DNA from: Pelomonas sp. Root1237 | Lineage (GTDB): Bacteria; Pseudomonadota; Gammaproteobacteria; Burkholderiales; Burkholderiaceae_C | Reading direction: 5' to 3' | NCBI RefSeq assembly: GCF_001425055.1 | Contig: NZ_LMDK01000001.1 | Location: forward strand, 21,763-85,762 | Length of the DNA stretch: 64,000 bases | Part shown: in pieces, positions 8,388 to 18,830 of the stretch | Numbering within the stretch: position 1 is the stretch's first letter | Layout: every line of letters begins with the position of its first letter | Program-made: the position numbers and the translations under genes | Notes under the pieces: generated by a model | Database searches by the model: none | The model's input: the letters and a program-made list of their open reading frames with translations, nothing else | What the model was told of the DNA's origin: nothing

Positions 8388-9713
8388 TTACGGGCGCTCG
8401 CGCTTGGGCAGGGCGCTCATGAAGGGCACCGGCGAGGTCGCCGTGCCGGGCGTCGTCGTGGTGGGCACCGCGAAGAAGGTCCACACGCTGTTGGCGGGGA
8501 AGGCCAGCGCAGCGTTGGTGTAGATCGACGAGGACGTCGTCGGCACCGTCACATCCACCTGCGAAGCCGTCGTCGACGAGATGCTGTTGGGCACCGAGGC
8601 CGTGCCGGGCAGCACATTGGACGCGATGGCGCTGAAGTCGACGTTCACAGACACGCCCGAGGTCTGGGCGGCGAGGGCGTTGACCAGGCGGATCTTCACG
8701 TTGCCGTTGACGGTGGGCAGGCGGTTGTCGTCGTCCAGCACCGACATCTTGGGCGCGGCGGCGTCACCCCAGACCAGCAAGGTGTAGTCCTTGCCGGCGG
8801 CCAGGGTCGGGGCGGTGAAGCTGACCGGGGCGCCGTTGACCTGGGTGGACAGCGTGCTGGCGCCCGAGGCGGTCGTCACGTAGTCGCTGATCAGCGGGCT
8901 GATGGCGCTGCTGAACATCTGCTGGCCGTTGAGGGACGAGCCCACCGTGCCGCCCGCGGTGAGGGCGGCGACAGTGCGCACGCGGCTCTGGGTGTTGGCG
9001 AAGTTCTTGACGGCGCCCTTCTGGACCACCGTGATGCCATTGACGAGCACGCCGCCATCGGAGGCCGTCAGGATCAGCGTGTTGACGCTGGCCGAGTCGA
9101 GCGTGACGGCCGGGATGTCCAGGCGCAGGTCGGTGCGCTTGTTGTAGCCGGTCACGCGCACGCGGAAGGTGCCCGAGTTGAGCGTGATGTAACCGCTGCC
9201 GGCGCCGCCCTGCAGGTTGGTCGTCAGCGCGGTGGCGGAGTTGATGTCGTCGGTGGCAGTCGTCACGTAGACGTCCATCGCGCCGGCATCGGGGGCCAGG
9301 TTCAGCACCAGCAGCTTGGCGCTGCTGGCGGCGGGCGCCGTCTCAGCCTCTTGCAGCAGCGTCGTGCGGATGGCGCCGGCGAAGCCGTAGGTGATGAAGG
9401 TGTAGTTGGTGCCCGAAGTCAGCGTGGGCGTCAGGGCCGACACACTGGTACCCACGGGGTCGGCCAGCACCTTGGTCGCGGTGTTGGCGGTGTCGACCTT
9501 GGCGTACTCGCCCACGCTCGCATAAGCCACACCGGTATTGATCTTGACATCGTTGACCGACAACGACAGTGCGCTGTAGGAACGCGTGGCGTTGAGCAGG
9601 CGGACCTGCGTATCGCTGCTGCCGCCGCCACCGCCGCCGCAGGCGGTCAGGAAAGCAGTGGCCGACAGGCTCAGCGTCAGGACCAGCCGGGTGGCCCAGG
9701 GGGTGAATCGCAT
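8388..9713 (-). CDS. DUF4397-domain lipoprotein
   Basis: This 441-residue exported lipoprotein has a signal peptide starting MRFTPWATRLVLTLSLS and a lipobox LTAC (Cys at about 25), followed by a poly-glycine linker. The rest has two beta-rich repeats of the DUF4397 type, each starting near VRLLNATRSYSALSLSVND or VKIRLVNALAAQTSGVSVNV. The start at 9713 is chosen because a GGAGA ribosome-binding site lies 7 bases upstream and the signal peptide begins there. The protein is probably anchored in the outer or inner membrane facing the periplasm; its role is unknown. It is divergent from fadH, with ~215 bp between for promoters. Confidence 0.85.
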   Translation of the reverse strand: MRFTPWATRLVLTLSLSATAFLTACGGGGGGSSDTQVRLLNATRSYSALSLSVNDVKINTGVAYASVGEYAKVDTANTATKVLADPVGTSVSALTPTLTSGTNYTFITYGFAGAIRTTLLQEAETAPAASSAKLLVLNLAPDAGAMDVYVTTATDDINSATALTTNLQGGAGSGYITLNSGTFRVRVTGYNKRTDLRLDIPAVTLDSASVNTLILTASDGGVLVNGITVVQKGAVKNFANTQSRVRTVAALTAGGTVGSSLNGQQMFSSAISPLISDYVTTASGASTLSTQVNGAPVSFTAPTLAAGKDYTLLVWGDAAAPKMSVLDDDNRLPTVNGNVKIRLVNALAAQTSGVSVNVDFSAIASNVLPGTASVPNSISSTTASQVDVTVPTTSSSIYTNAALAFPANSVWTFFAVPTTTTPGTATSPVPFMSALPKRERP

Positions 9714-9874
9714 CGAGAACTCTCCGAAAAAACCAAACCGCCGGGCACTCATCGACAAGAGTGCGGCCAAGAACGCGGATCGCGATTAGAACTCAAGCCG
9801 AGGATGTCACGATTTCCACCATCTAGCGGTGGGTGAAGAACTGTTGCTGAGGGGAGGGTCTGCCCCAGTGCTGA

Positions 9875-12183
<2,309 letters not shown>

Positions 12184-12340
12184 GGTGAGGGCTCCGTGAT
12201 CTGAAGGCTCGGCGTGGTGTTCAACGCCATGCCGTCAGCATCGGCGCCCAGCCCTTTTGGGGACATCACCCGGAGGGTGGAGCGAGGGGGGAGACCACCC
12301 CGGCACATCCCCCGGCTCTCCCACCAAAGAGGGAGCAAAA

Positions 12341-12368
12341 CTGGGGTCAGAGTCGATTTATGACCCAG
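12341..12368. repeat. REP-like hairpin remnant
   Basis: CTGGGGTCA and TGACCCAG form an inverted repeat around GAGTCGATTTA. The GGGGTCAGAGTCGA core resembles the REP-type ends that accompany Y1 (IS200/RAYT-like) transposases in betaproteobacteria. No transposase gene is nearby, so this would be an orphan copy. It sits in the 260-bp gap upstream of the cupin gene. Confidence 0.4.
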
Positions 12369-12443
12369 TCTTTGTCCCCTCGCGGTCACGGCCAGCGCCG
12401 TCGGGCTACGCTGGCGCCCCTTCTCTTCGCCGACGCCCGCGCC

Positions 12444-12836
12444 ATGTCCAACGCCCCCGCCTCCGCTCACGTCGCCGTCAGCCCGGTCGACGTCGCCGCC
12501 GGTCTGACCGAACTCTGGTCGCCGCGCGTCATCGGCGCCTTCGATGACAACTACGTCAAGGTCGCCAAGGTGCAGGGGACTTTCGGCTGGCACCGCCACC
12601 CCGACGAGGACGAGCTCTTCCACATCCTGCGCGGCCGGCTGCGGATCGAGTTGCGCAACGGCCCCGTGACGCTGGAAGCCGGGCAGATGTTCGTCGTGCC
12701 GCGCGGCGTGGAGCACTGCCCGGTCGCCGAGGAGGAGTGTTTGCTGATGCTGGTGGAGCGCAAGACGACGCTGCACAGCGGCGACTCGCCAAACGAGAAG
12801 ACGCGCTCCATCGAGGAGCAGCTGGGCCGGGCTTAG
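12444..12836 (+). CDS. Cupin-domain protein
   Basis: The 130-residue single-domain cupin has GTFGWHRHPDEDELFHILRG, which supplies the metal-binding His/His/Glu of motif 1. GQMFVVPRGVEHCPVA supplies motif 2 with its histidine. It is probably a small metal-dependent enzyme or sugar-binding protein; the substrate is unknown. The start is placed at 12444 (MSNAPASAHV) because the sequence upstream in the same frame includes the REP-like hairpin and lacks family character. It is convergent with the AlkD-like gene, overlapping by four bases. Confidence 0.8.
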   Translation: MSNAPASAHVAVSPVDVAAGLTELWSPRVIGAFDDNYVKVAKVQGTFGWHRHPDEDELFHILRGRLRIELRNGPVTLEAGQMFVVPRGVEHCPVAEEECLLMLVERKTTLHSGDSPNEKTRSIEEQLGRA

Positions 12837-13501
12837 GCCGAGCGGCTCAACTCGCGGCACGCGTCGGTGCCGATCCAGCGCGCCGATTTCTCATCACGCT
12901 GGCACAGCCGTTCCGCCACAGTGAGCGCAGGCTCACGTAGCGCCTTGCTGCGTTTTCCGATCTGCCGCAGCGCCCAGTTGACGGCCTTCTTGACGAAGTT
13001 GCGTTCGTCATCAGCCGCGGCTTCGATGAGCGGCAGGCGGGCGATGAAGTCGGCATCCGGCCGCTGCTTCTGATGCACCGCGGCCACCGCCAGCAGCGTG
13101 AAGCCGGCGCGTTTCTCGAACTCGGGCTCGCGCGCCGCCCAGCGCGGGATCGCATCCCAGGCCAGCGGACTCTTGACGAAGGCATTGGTGCAGGCCTGGT
13201 CGCAGACATCCCAGGCGCGCATGTCGGCGACCCAATGGTCCATCTGCTTCAGAGTGAACTTCGCTGGCTCGGCCACCATGCCGGCCAGGATCTGGGCATC
13301 GGGGATGCCGGTGTCCCACAACGCCAGGGCCAGCCCGTGGTCGCGCTTGAACTCGCGGGCCAGCGCGCGCAGCGTCGGCACGGCCAGGCCCAGGCGGCCC
13401 TCGCCGGTCAGGCCGAAGCCGGCCATGGCTTCGAGCGCTTCGGGCCGGGCCGCCGCGCGCAAACGTTGGAGGGCGAGATCAAATCGGTCGCTGCTGCTCA
13501 T
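12833..13501 (-). CDS. DNA alkylation repair protein, AlkD-like
   Basis: This 222-residue all-helical HEAT-like repeat protein matches the AlkD/DNA alkylation-repair family, with typical segments WDTGIPDAQILAGM, MDHWVADMRAWDVCDQACT and RNFVKKAVNWALRQIGKRS. AlkD-type glycosylases remove cationic alkylated bases from DNA. The start at 13501 (MSSSDRFDLAL) follows an AAGGA ribosome-binding site by 8 bases; a longer frame to 13561 runs into the inverted-repeat element and is not preferred. It lies convergent to the cupin gene, with the 266-bp element just upstream. Confidence 0.8.
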   Translation of the reverse strand: MSSSDRFDLALQRLRAAARPEALEAMAGFGLTGEGRLGLAVPTLRALAREFKRDHGLALALWDTGIPDAQILAGMVAEPAKFTLKQMDHWVADMRAWDVCDQACTNAFVKSPLAWDAIPRWAAREPEFEKRAGFTLLAVAAVHQKQRPDADFIARLPLIEAAADDERNFVKKAVNWALRQIGKRSKALREPALTVAERLCQRDEKSARWIGTDACRELSRSA

Positions 13502-13549
13502 CAAACGAGTCCTTGACTTCGAGTGCACTCTAGGTCGTCCAATGGCACT

Positions 13550-13815
13550 GGGCCTGTTCACACTACGGCAACGGGCCGCGTTGTGACCAGAAAGGTCGCA
13601 GGCACGACAGCAGACCGCAAGCTGGGTTCATACCCAGCGAGGATCTGCAACACAGCATGCGGGCTTTCTGGTCACAACCCTCCGGGAAGGCCCGTCGCCA
13701 GGGGCCACTCGGCGTTGCGTCGCTGGCCCGCACGCGAGTGCGGGCGGCGCGCTGCGCCTTGATTGGCCCCTGGCGGCGGGCCTTCGCGACCCATTGCCGT
13801 AGTGTGAACAGGCCC
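13550..13815. mobile_element. MITE-like 266-bp element with 26-bp terminal inverted repeats and nested hairpins
   Basis: The two ends, 13550-13575 and 13790-13815, are inverted copies matching at 25 of 26 positions, with outer ends GGGCCTGTTCACACTACGGC. Inside are two further long inverted repeats. One is 13581-13594 with 13664-13677 (14/14), capped by the hairpin GCTGGGT-TCAT-ACCCAGC at 13621-13638. The other is 13686-13707 with 13764-13785 (21/22), capped by GCCCGCAC-GCGA-GTGCGGGC at 13726-13745. Folded, it is a three-way junction. It contains no ORF and no obvious target-site duplication. It fills the whole gap between the alkD-like and merR genes. Confidence 0.75.
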
Positions 13816-13817
13816 TA

Positions 13818-14255
13818 ATGCCAGCCCGAGACGACCCGCCCCTGCTGCTGATTGGCGCCCTGGCGGCGCGCTGCGGCAAATCCGTCCACGCGATCCGCTG
13901 GTACGAGGCCCAGGGCCTGGTGCCCGGCGTGGCGCGGGACGCCGGCGGGCGGCGCCGCTACCGTGAGCAGCATGTCGCGTGGCTCGAGCTGATGGAACGC
14001 CTGCGCACCACCGGCATGTCCATCGCCGAGATGCGCCGCTACACCGAGTTGGTCACCCAGGGCCGCAAGAGCCTGGCGGCGCGCCGCGACATGCTCGCCG
14101 CCCACCGCGCCGACGTGCTGGCGACGATCTCGCGCTGGCAGGAGGCCCTGACCGCGCTGGACCAGAAGCTGGATTTTTATGACGACTGGATCGCCACTGG
14201 ACACCGCCCGGCCCGTGATCCGCTCAAGCCCCTCAACCCCGGAATCAAGCCATGA
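13818..14255 (+). CDS. MerR-family transcriptional regulator
   Basis: This 145-residue regulator has an N-terminal MerR winged helix (LLIGALAARCGKSVHAIRWY, then GRRRYREQHVAWLELMERL). A long dimerisation coiled coil follows, ending with KLDFYDDWIATG. There is no cysteine cluster, so it is not a metal sensor of the MerR/CueR kind; the end resembles regulators responding to oxidants or organic ligands. The ATG begins three bases after the inverted-repeat element, so the promoter and ribosome-binding site must lie in the element or be replaced by it. It overlaps the following SnoaL gene by ATGA. Confidence 0.85.
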   Translation: MPARDDPPLLLIGALAARCGKSVHAIRWYEAQGLVPGVARDAGGRRRYREQHVAWLELMERLRTTGMSIAEMRRYTELVTQGRKSLAARRDMLAAHRADVLATISRWQEALTALDQKLDFYDDWIATGHRPARDPLKPLNPGIKP

Positions 14256-14665
14256 CCGACATCGACACGCCCACCGCCAACAAGGCCCTGCTGCAATCCA
14301 TCTACGCCGCCCTGGCCGATGGCGACGGCGCCCCCTTCGTTGCCGCCATGGACGAGGACTTCAGCTGGACCATCGCCGGCGTCTCGCCCTGGTCGCGCTG
14401 CTGGGCCGGCCGCGACGTGGTGCGCGGGCAGTTGCTGCAGCCGCTGTTCCAGCGCTTTGCGACGCGCTACCGCAGCCGCGCCCAGCGCTTCATCGCGGAG
14501 GGCGACCATGTCGTCGTGCAATGCCAGGGCGAGGTGCAGACCCACGCGGGCGAGGCCTACAACAACCACTATTGCATGGTGTTCCGCCTGCAGGCAGGCC
14601 GGCTCAAGGAGGTGACCGAGTACATGGACACCGACCTCGCCTGCCGCGTGCTCGGGTCGCCCTGA
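14252..14665 (+). CDS. SnoaL-like/ketosteroid-isomerase-like protein
   Basis: This 137-residue NTF2-fold protein has the helix NKALLQSIYAALADGDGAPF, the strand DEDFSWTIAG, the WAGRDVVRGQLLQPLF segment and C-terminal strands VVVQCQGEVQTHAG and YCMVFRLQAGRLKEVTEYMD. This is typical of stand-alone SnoaL-like proteins that bind or isomerise small hydrophobic compounds. It is translationally coupled to merR (4-base overlap), so it is probably co-regulated by that protein. Confidence 0.8.
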   Translation: MTDIDTPTANKALLQSIYAALADGDGAPFVAAMDEDFSWTIAGVSPWSRCWAGRDVVRGQLLQPLFQRFATRYRSRAQRFIAEGDHVVVQCQGEVQTHAGEAYNNHYCMVFRLQAGRLKEVTEYMDTDLACRVLGSP

Positions 14666-14773
14666 GCGGCGCTGGCCATGACTGATGCGGCCAGCTCATA
14701 AGCCCATTCGGCGAACGCGCATGGCCTGTCGCAAAGCCTAGGACAATTGCGCCACCCCTTCTCGTCGCCTGCC

Positions 14774-16339
14774 ATGAAGCTGCTACCCCTCTTCTCGACG
14801 CTTGCGCTGGCCCTGACCCTGAGCTGCGCTCCCGCCCACGCCGCCACCGGCCCCGGCGTTTCCTGGCAGGCCGCCGCGGCCGATGCCGACATCGACCGCT
14901 ACTTCGTCCAGGCCAAGGCCGAGAAGAAGCCGGTGCTGCTGTACTGGGGCGCCAAGTGGTGCCCGCCGTGCAACCAGCTCAAGGCGACGCTGTTCAACCG
15001 CGCCGACTTCATCGAGCAGAGCAAGGCTTTCGTCGCCGTGGGCATCGACGGCGATGCGCCCGGTGCGCAAAAGCTCGGCACACGCTTCAAGGTACGCGGC
15101 TACCCGACGCTGATCCTGTTCAACCCGGCCGGCAGCGAGATCACCCGCCTGCCGGGCGAGGCCGACGCGGCCCAGGTCATGAAGGTGCTGCAGCTCGGCC
15201 TGTCCAGCGGCCGCCCGGTCAAGGCGGTGCTGGCCGATGCCCTCAATTCAAAATCCACGGGCAAGAAGCTGTCGGCCAATGAATGGCGGCTGCTGGGCTT
15301 CTATGGCTGGGAGACCGACGAGCAACAACTGCTGCCGGTGGCGCAGCGCCCGGCGACGCTGTCCCAATTGGCCAAGGCCAGCGAAGGTGCCGATGCCGAG
15401 ACGACGACGCGGCTGTGGCTGAAGTCCATCGGCGCGATGGCCGAGGGCAAGCCGGCCGACCCCACACAGCTGCCACGCCTGCGCGCCGTGCTGGCGGACG
15501 CAGCCCAATCCCGTGCCCACATGGACGTGCTGACCAACGAGGCGCCCGACCTGGTCAAGGCGCTCGCCCCGCAACCCGGTGAGGCGCGCAATGCGCTGGT
15601 CGCCGAGTTCGACGCGGCGCTGAAACGCCTCAACGAAGACGCCACGTTGTCCCGCGCCGACCGGCTGAACGCGCTGCAGGGCCGCATCGACCTGGCTCGG
15701 CTGGACTCGCCCAAGGACGACCCGAACCCGAAGAACATCCCCGCCGCGCTGCTGGCCGAGGCGCGCGAACAGGCCAGCCGAGCCAATCGCGAGATCACCG
15801 ACGGCTACGAGCGCCAGGCCGTCGTCACCGAGGCCGCCCACCTGCTCGGCCGCGCCGGCCTTTGGAAGGAAAGCGACGAGCTGCTGAAGTCAGCCCTGGC
15901 GCGCAGCCACTCGCCCTACTACCTGATGAGCCAGCTCGGCGGCAACGCGAAGAAACAGGGCCGCAAGGCCGACGCGCTGCGCTGGTACGAGGAGGCCTTC
16001 AACAAGAGCGAGGGGCCGGCCACGCGCCTGCAGTGGGGCACGACCTACCTCGGCGCGCTGGTCGAGCTGTCGCCCGAGGACACGCCGCGCATCGAGAAGG
16101 CGGCGGCCCAGCTCTTTACCGAGGCAGACAAGGACCCCGGCGCCTTCTACGAACGCAGCGAGCGTTCATTGAAAAAGGTGGCGACCCTGCTGGGCGCGTG
16201 GAATCAGAGCCCGGCGCAAGCCGCCGCCGTGGGCCGGCTCAAGGCCCAGCTCGACGGCGTCTGCGGCAAGCTGGATGCCGCCGATGCCAAGGCCAGGTCG
16301 GCCTGCCAGGGACTGATGAAGCCGACCAGCAAGGCCTGA
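14774..16339 (+). CDS. Secreted thioredoxin-fold protein with long helical C-terminal region
   Basis: The 521-residue protein has a signal peptide (MKLLPLFSTLALALTLSCAPAHA). A thioredoxin domain at about residues 35-145 carries the active-site motif WCPPC (Cys63, Cys66) and the cis-proline region RGYPTLILF. The remaining ~370 residues are helical, with TPR-like segments such as AREQASRANREITDGYERQA and KADALRWYEEAFNKSEGPA. It probably acts as a periplasmic thiol oxidoreductase, with the helical part recruiting a partner. The start at 14774 is chosen for the signal peptide. It appears monocistronic. Confidence 0.8.
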   Translation: MKLLPLFSTLALALTLSCAPAHAATGPGVSWQAAAADADIDRYFVQAKAEKKPVLLYWGAKWCPPCNQLKATLFNRADFIEQSKAFVAVGIDGDAPGAQKLGTRFKVRGYPTLILFNPAGSEITRLPGEADAAQVMKVLQLGLSSGRPVKAVLADALNSKSTGKKLSANEWRLLGFYGWETDEQQLLPVAQRPATLSQLAKASEGADAETTTRLWLKSIGAMAEGKPADPTQLPRLRAVLADAAQSRAHMDVLTNEAPDLVKALAPQPGEARNALVAEFDAALKRLNEDATLSRADRLNALQGRIDLARLDSPKDDPNPKNIPAALLAEAREQASRANREITDGYERQAVVTEAAHLLGRAGLWKESDELLKSALARSHSPYYLMSQLGGNAKKQGRKADALRWYEEAFNKSEGPATRLQWGTTYLGALVELSPEDTPRIEKAAAQLFTEADKDPGAFYERSERSLKKVATLLGAWNQSPAQAAAVGRLKAQLDGVCGKLDAADAKARSACQGLMKPTSKA

Positions 16340-16342
16340 CCG

Positions 16343-16546
16343 CTAGGAATCGGACAGCAGCGGGTCGCGCCGCAGGTCGGCGTCCACGTCCATCAGCACG
16401 CTGGCCAGTTCCAGCGTGCGCCACAGCCCTTCGGGCATGGCCAGGATGGCCTCGGGGGTGCGCGCCTGGCTGACCCAGGCACCGATCTCGGCATGCTGCT
16501 CGGCAGTCAGCAGGCAACGGTCACGCATCTCGTCGAGTGTCTGCAC
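16343..16546 (-). CDS. Small hypothetical protein (67 aa)
   Basis: This 67-residue acidic, helical protein begins MQTLDEMRDRCLLTAEQHAE and contains VLMDVDADLRRDP near the end. It has no signal peptide or known motif. Codon use is like its neighbours, and it sits only four bases from the convergent thioredoxin-like gene. Its family is not recognised. It may be in an operon with the cysteine-rich small ORF 71 bases upstream. Confidence 0.6.
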   Translation of the reverse strand: MQTLDEMRDRCLLTAEQHAEIGAWVSQARTPEAILAMPEGLWRTLELASVLMDVDADLRRDPLLSDS

Positions 16547-16617
16547 GCTCAGCCTTTCGTTGCGGCACGGTCGCCGTCGTGGGATGGGAATCTAAGCCAT
16601 GCCCGCGACTTCAGGCA

Positions 16618-16749
16618 TCATTTTTTGCGCGCCTTGGCCGGCGGGGGCGGCGTCTTGGCCACATCGCCGATGACCGTCTTGAGTGGGCAGACCCGGAAGG
16701 CCGGGCACTTGGCGCAGCCGACTACGGCAGCGATCGGGCAGAGGGTCAT
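16618..16749 (-). CDS. Small cysteine-rich protein (43 aa)
   Basis: This 43-codon ORF reads MTLCPIAAVVGCAKCPAF, then RVCPLKTVIGDVAK, and ends in a proline/lysine tail. Four cysteines are spaced C-x7-C-x2-C-x5-C, which could bind a metal ion or an Fe-S cluster. Codon third positions are strongly G/C. It resembles small unnamed proteins I have seen in Burkholderiales, but no family name can be given. It lies upstream of, and in the same direction as, the 67-residue protein. Confidence 0.55.
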   Translation of the reverse strand: MTLCPIAAVVGCAKCPAFRVCPLKTVIGDVAKTPPPPAKARKK

Positions 16750-16806
16750 GGCTGGCGTTCCGGCGGGCTGAGGGATTGCGGCCCAGCATACGCCGCCACG
16801 GCCGCG

Positions 16807-17688
16807 TCAGGCCGTGATGACCGTGCGAAAGGCGGCGATGAAGTCCGCCACGGCGCGCGGCGAGCGCACGCCCTGTGGCTGCACGGCGTGCACCTCCACC
16901 GGCACTTCGGGCAGCAGGGTGCGCACGTGCAGGCCCTCGCCCGTGGCGGCCTGGGCAGTGAAGGAGTCGATGATGGCGGGACCGAAGCCCTGCTCGGCCA
17001 TGACCATGGCGATATGGTGCGTCTGCACCGTCATGCCGGCCTTGGCGACCAGGCCCAGGCGTGACCAGTGATCGGCCAGCACGGCGCCCAGCGGGTCGCG
17101 CTCGTCGATGCGGATGAAGGGCTCGCGCAGCACCTCCTGCATCGTCACCGTCGTGCGCTTGTCGGCCGGCGTCTTGCGCGCGGACACGCAGACCAGCCGC
17201 CCCGCCGCGACGAATTCGTCCTGCAACGCCGGATGCGGCAGCTTGCCGTAGACGATGCCGACATCGCCCTCCTGCAGCGCCATCGCGCGGGCGATGTCGT
17301 TGGAGTGCAGCGTGCGCACCGACACCGGCATGCCCGCATGCGCCTTGCGGAAGATGCGCAGTGCGTCCGGCAGCGCACGCACCGCGAGCGACGGCACGAT
17401 GAGGATGCGCAAAGGGTGGTCCTGGCCCTGCCGCAGCGCCGAGGCCATGCGGCGCAGCGACTCCAGCTGCAGCATCAGCGCCTGCACCTCGGGGTAGAGG
17501 GCCTGGGCTTCACGCGTGGGCACCAGGCGGCGCTTCTGGCGCGTGAACAGCGCGTAGCCAAGCTGCAGCTCGGCGTGCTGCAGGGTCTGCGTGACGGCGG
17601 GCTGGGTCACGTGCAGCAGCTTGGCGGCGGCGCCGACGCTGCCGGTCAGCATGACGGCGTGGAAAACTTCGACGTGCTTGATTCTCAT
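16807..17688 (-). CDS. LysR-family transcriptional regulator
   Basis: This 293-residue regulator has an N-terminal LysR helix-turn-helix (MRIKHVEVFHAVMLTGSVGA, then VTQPAVTQTLQHAE) and a C-terminal periplasmic-binding-like effector domain from about residue 90. Start at 17688 or 17700 (MKPAMRIK); the shorter one is taken because a GAAG lies upstream of it. It is divergent from the amino-acid-binding-protein gene. The 111-bp gap holds a perfect TCAGCTGA palindrome (17705-17712) that could be part of its operator. It most likely controls the binding protein and the racemase. Confidence 0.88.
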   Translation of the reverse strand: MRIKHVEVFHAVMLTGSVGAAAKLLHVTQPAVTQTLQHAELQLGYALFTRQKRRLVPTREAQALYPEVQALMLQLESLRRMASALRQGQDHPLRILIVPSLAVRALPDALRIFRKAHAGMPVSVRTLHSNDIARAMALQEGDVGIVYGKLPHPALQDEFVAAGRLVCVSARKTPADKRTTVTMQEVLREPFIRIDERDPLGAVLADHWSRLGLVAKAGMTVQTHHIAMVMAEQGFGPAIIDSFTAQAATGEGLHVRTLLPEVPVEVHAVQPQGVRSPRAVADFIAAFRTVITA

Positions 17689-17799
17689 GGCGGGCTTCAT
17701 TAGGTCAGCTGATGAGATAGCGGTCAAACGCGATGCACGGCCGGGGCCGGTTTTCCTAGCATCCAGCCCATCGATCAACGCCCCGCCATGGAGGACTTC

Positions 17800-18684
17800 A
17801 TGAAGCATTCCGCCGCCGCCCTCACCCTCGCCGCCCTGACATGCCTGTGCGCCCACGCCGAACCCGGCACGCTCAACAAGGTGAAGGCCTCGGGCACGAT
17901 CACGCTCGCCTACCGCGAGTCGTCCATTCCCTTCTCCTACCTCGGCGAAGACGCCAGGCCCACGGGCTTTGGCTGGGAGATCTGCGCCAAGGTCGTCGAG
18001 CAGGTGAAGAAAGCCACCGGCCGCGCCGACCTGAAGGTGGCCGCGCAGGCCGTGACCTCGCAGAACCGTATCCCGCTGCTGACCAACGGCACCATCGACA
18101 TCGAGTGTGGCTCGACGACCAACAACAGCGCGCGCAACAAGCAGGTCGCGTTCTCGATCAACTACTTCTACACCGGCACGCGGCTGCTCGTGAAGGCTGG
18201 CTCACCGGTGCAGGGGTTCGCCGACCTGAAGGGACGCAAGGTCGTCTCGACCTCGGGCACCACCAACGTCCAGGTGCTGCGCCGGTTCAACGTCGAGCGC
18301 GACCTGGGCTTTGAGCTGCTGGGAGCCAAGGACCATGCCGAATCGGCCCTGCTCGTGCAGCAAGGCCGCGCGGACGCCTTCGGCATGGACGACATCCTGC
18401 TGTTCGGCCTGCGCGCCAGCGCCCAGGACCCGGCCTCGCTGGCCATCGTCGGCGAGGCGCTGCAGGTCGAGCCCTACGCCATCATGCTGCGCAAGGACGA
18501 CCCCGCCTTCAAGAAGCTCGTCGACGACACCGTGGGCGGGCTGATGAAGAGCGGCGAGTTCGAGGCGCTGTACAAGAAGTGGTTCCAGTCGCCCATCGCG
18601 CCGCGCGGCATCAACCTGAATGCGCCGATGAGCCCGGAGCTGCGCGACAACCTCAAGCAGCTGTCCGACAAGCCGGCCGTCTGA
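17800..18684 (+). CDS. Amino-acid ABC transporter periplasmic binding protein (GltI-like)
   Basis: The 294-residue protein has a signal peptide (MKHSAAALTLAALTCLCAHA) and a bilobal solute-binding domain of the polar-amino-acid type. Typical segments are GTITLAYRESSIPFSYLG, the arginine-containing region IDIECGSTTNNSARN, and DAFGMDDILLFGL. It resembles the glutamate/aspartate receptor GltI. The start at 17800 is set by GGAGG five bases upstream. No permease or ATPase genes are nearby, so it is an orphan receptor. It is flanked by the LysR gene (divergent) and a racemase gene downstream. Confidence 0.85.
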   Translation: MKHSAAALTLAALTCLCAHAEPGTLNKVKASGTITLAYRESSIPFSYLGEDARPTGFGWEICAKVVEQVKKATGRADLKVAAQAVTSQNRIPLLTNGTIDIECGSTTNNSARNKQVAFSINYFYTGTRLLVKAGSPVQGFADLKGRKVVSTSGTTNVQVLRRFNVERDLGFELLGAKDHAESALLVQQGRADAFGMDDILLFGLRASAQDPASLAIVGEALQVEPYAIMLRKDDPAFKKLVDDTVGGLMKSGEFEALYKKWFQSPIAPRGINLNAPMSPELRDNLKQLSDKPAV

Positions 18685-18695
18685 AGTGAAAGTAC

Positions 18696-18781
18696 GCCCC
18701 TCGCCCAGTCTTGCCGCGCTGAACGCGGGCAAGCACATCGCCCACCGGGCCGGCTTGGGGCGGCCCGGCGCTCGGCCCGAA
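18696..18781 (-). repeat. Dispersed repeat, copy 2 (internally deleted, inverted)
   Basis: Reading right to left it starts GGGCCGAGCGCCGGGCCGCC and ends GGGCGAGGGGC. Compared with full copies it lacks ~50 bp, including one hairpin arm and the GTCCCC palindrome. It begins 12 bases after the stop of the binding-protein gene. Confidence 0.75.
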
Positions 18782-18830
18782 GAATCCTTCATGCGTCGCG
18801 GGTGCCACGACCGCGGAATGGACAACTGAC

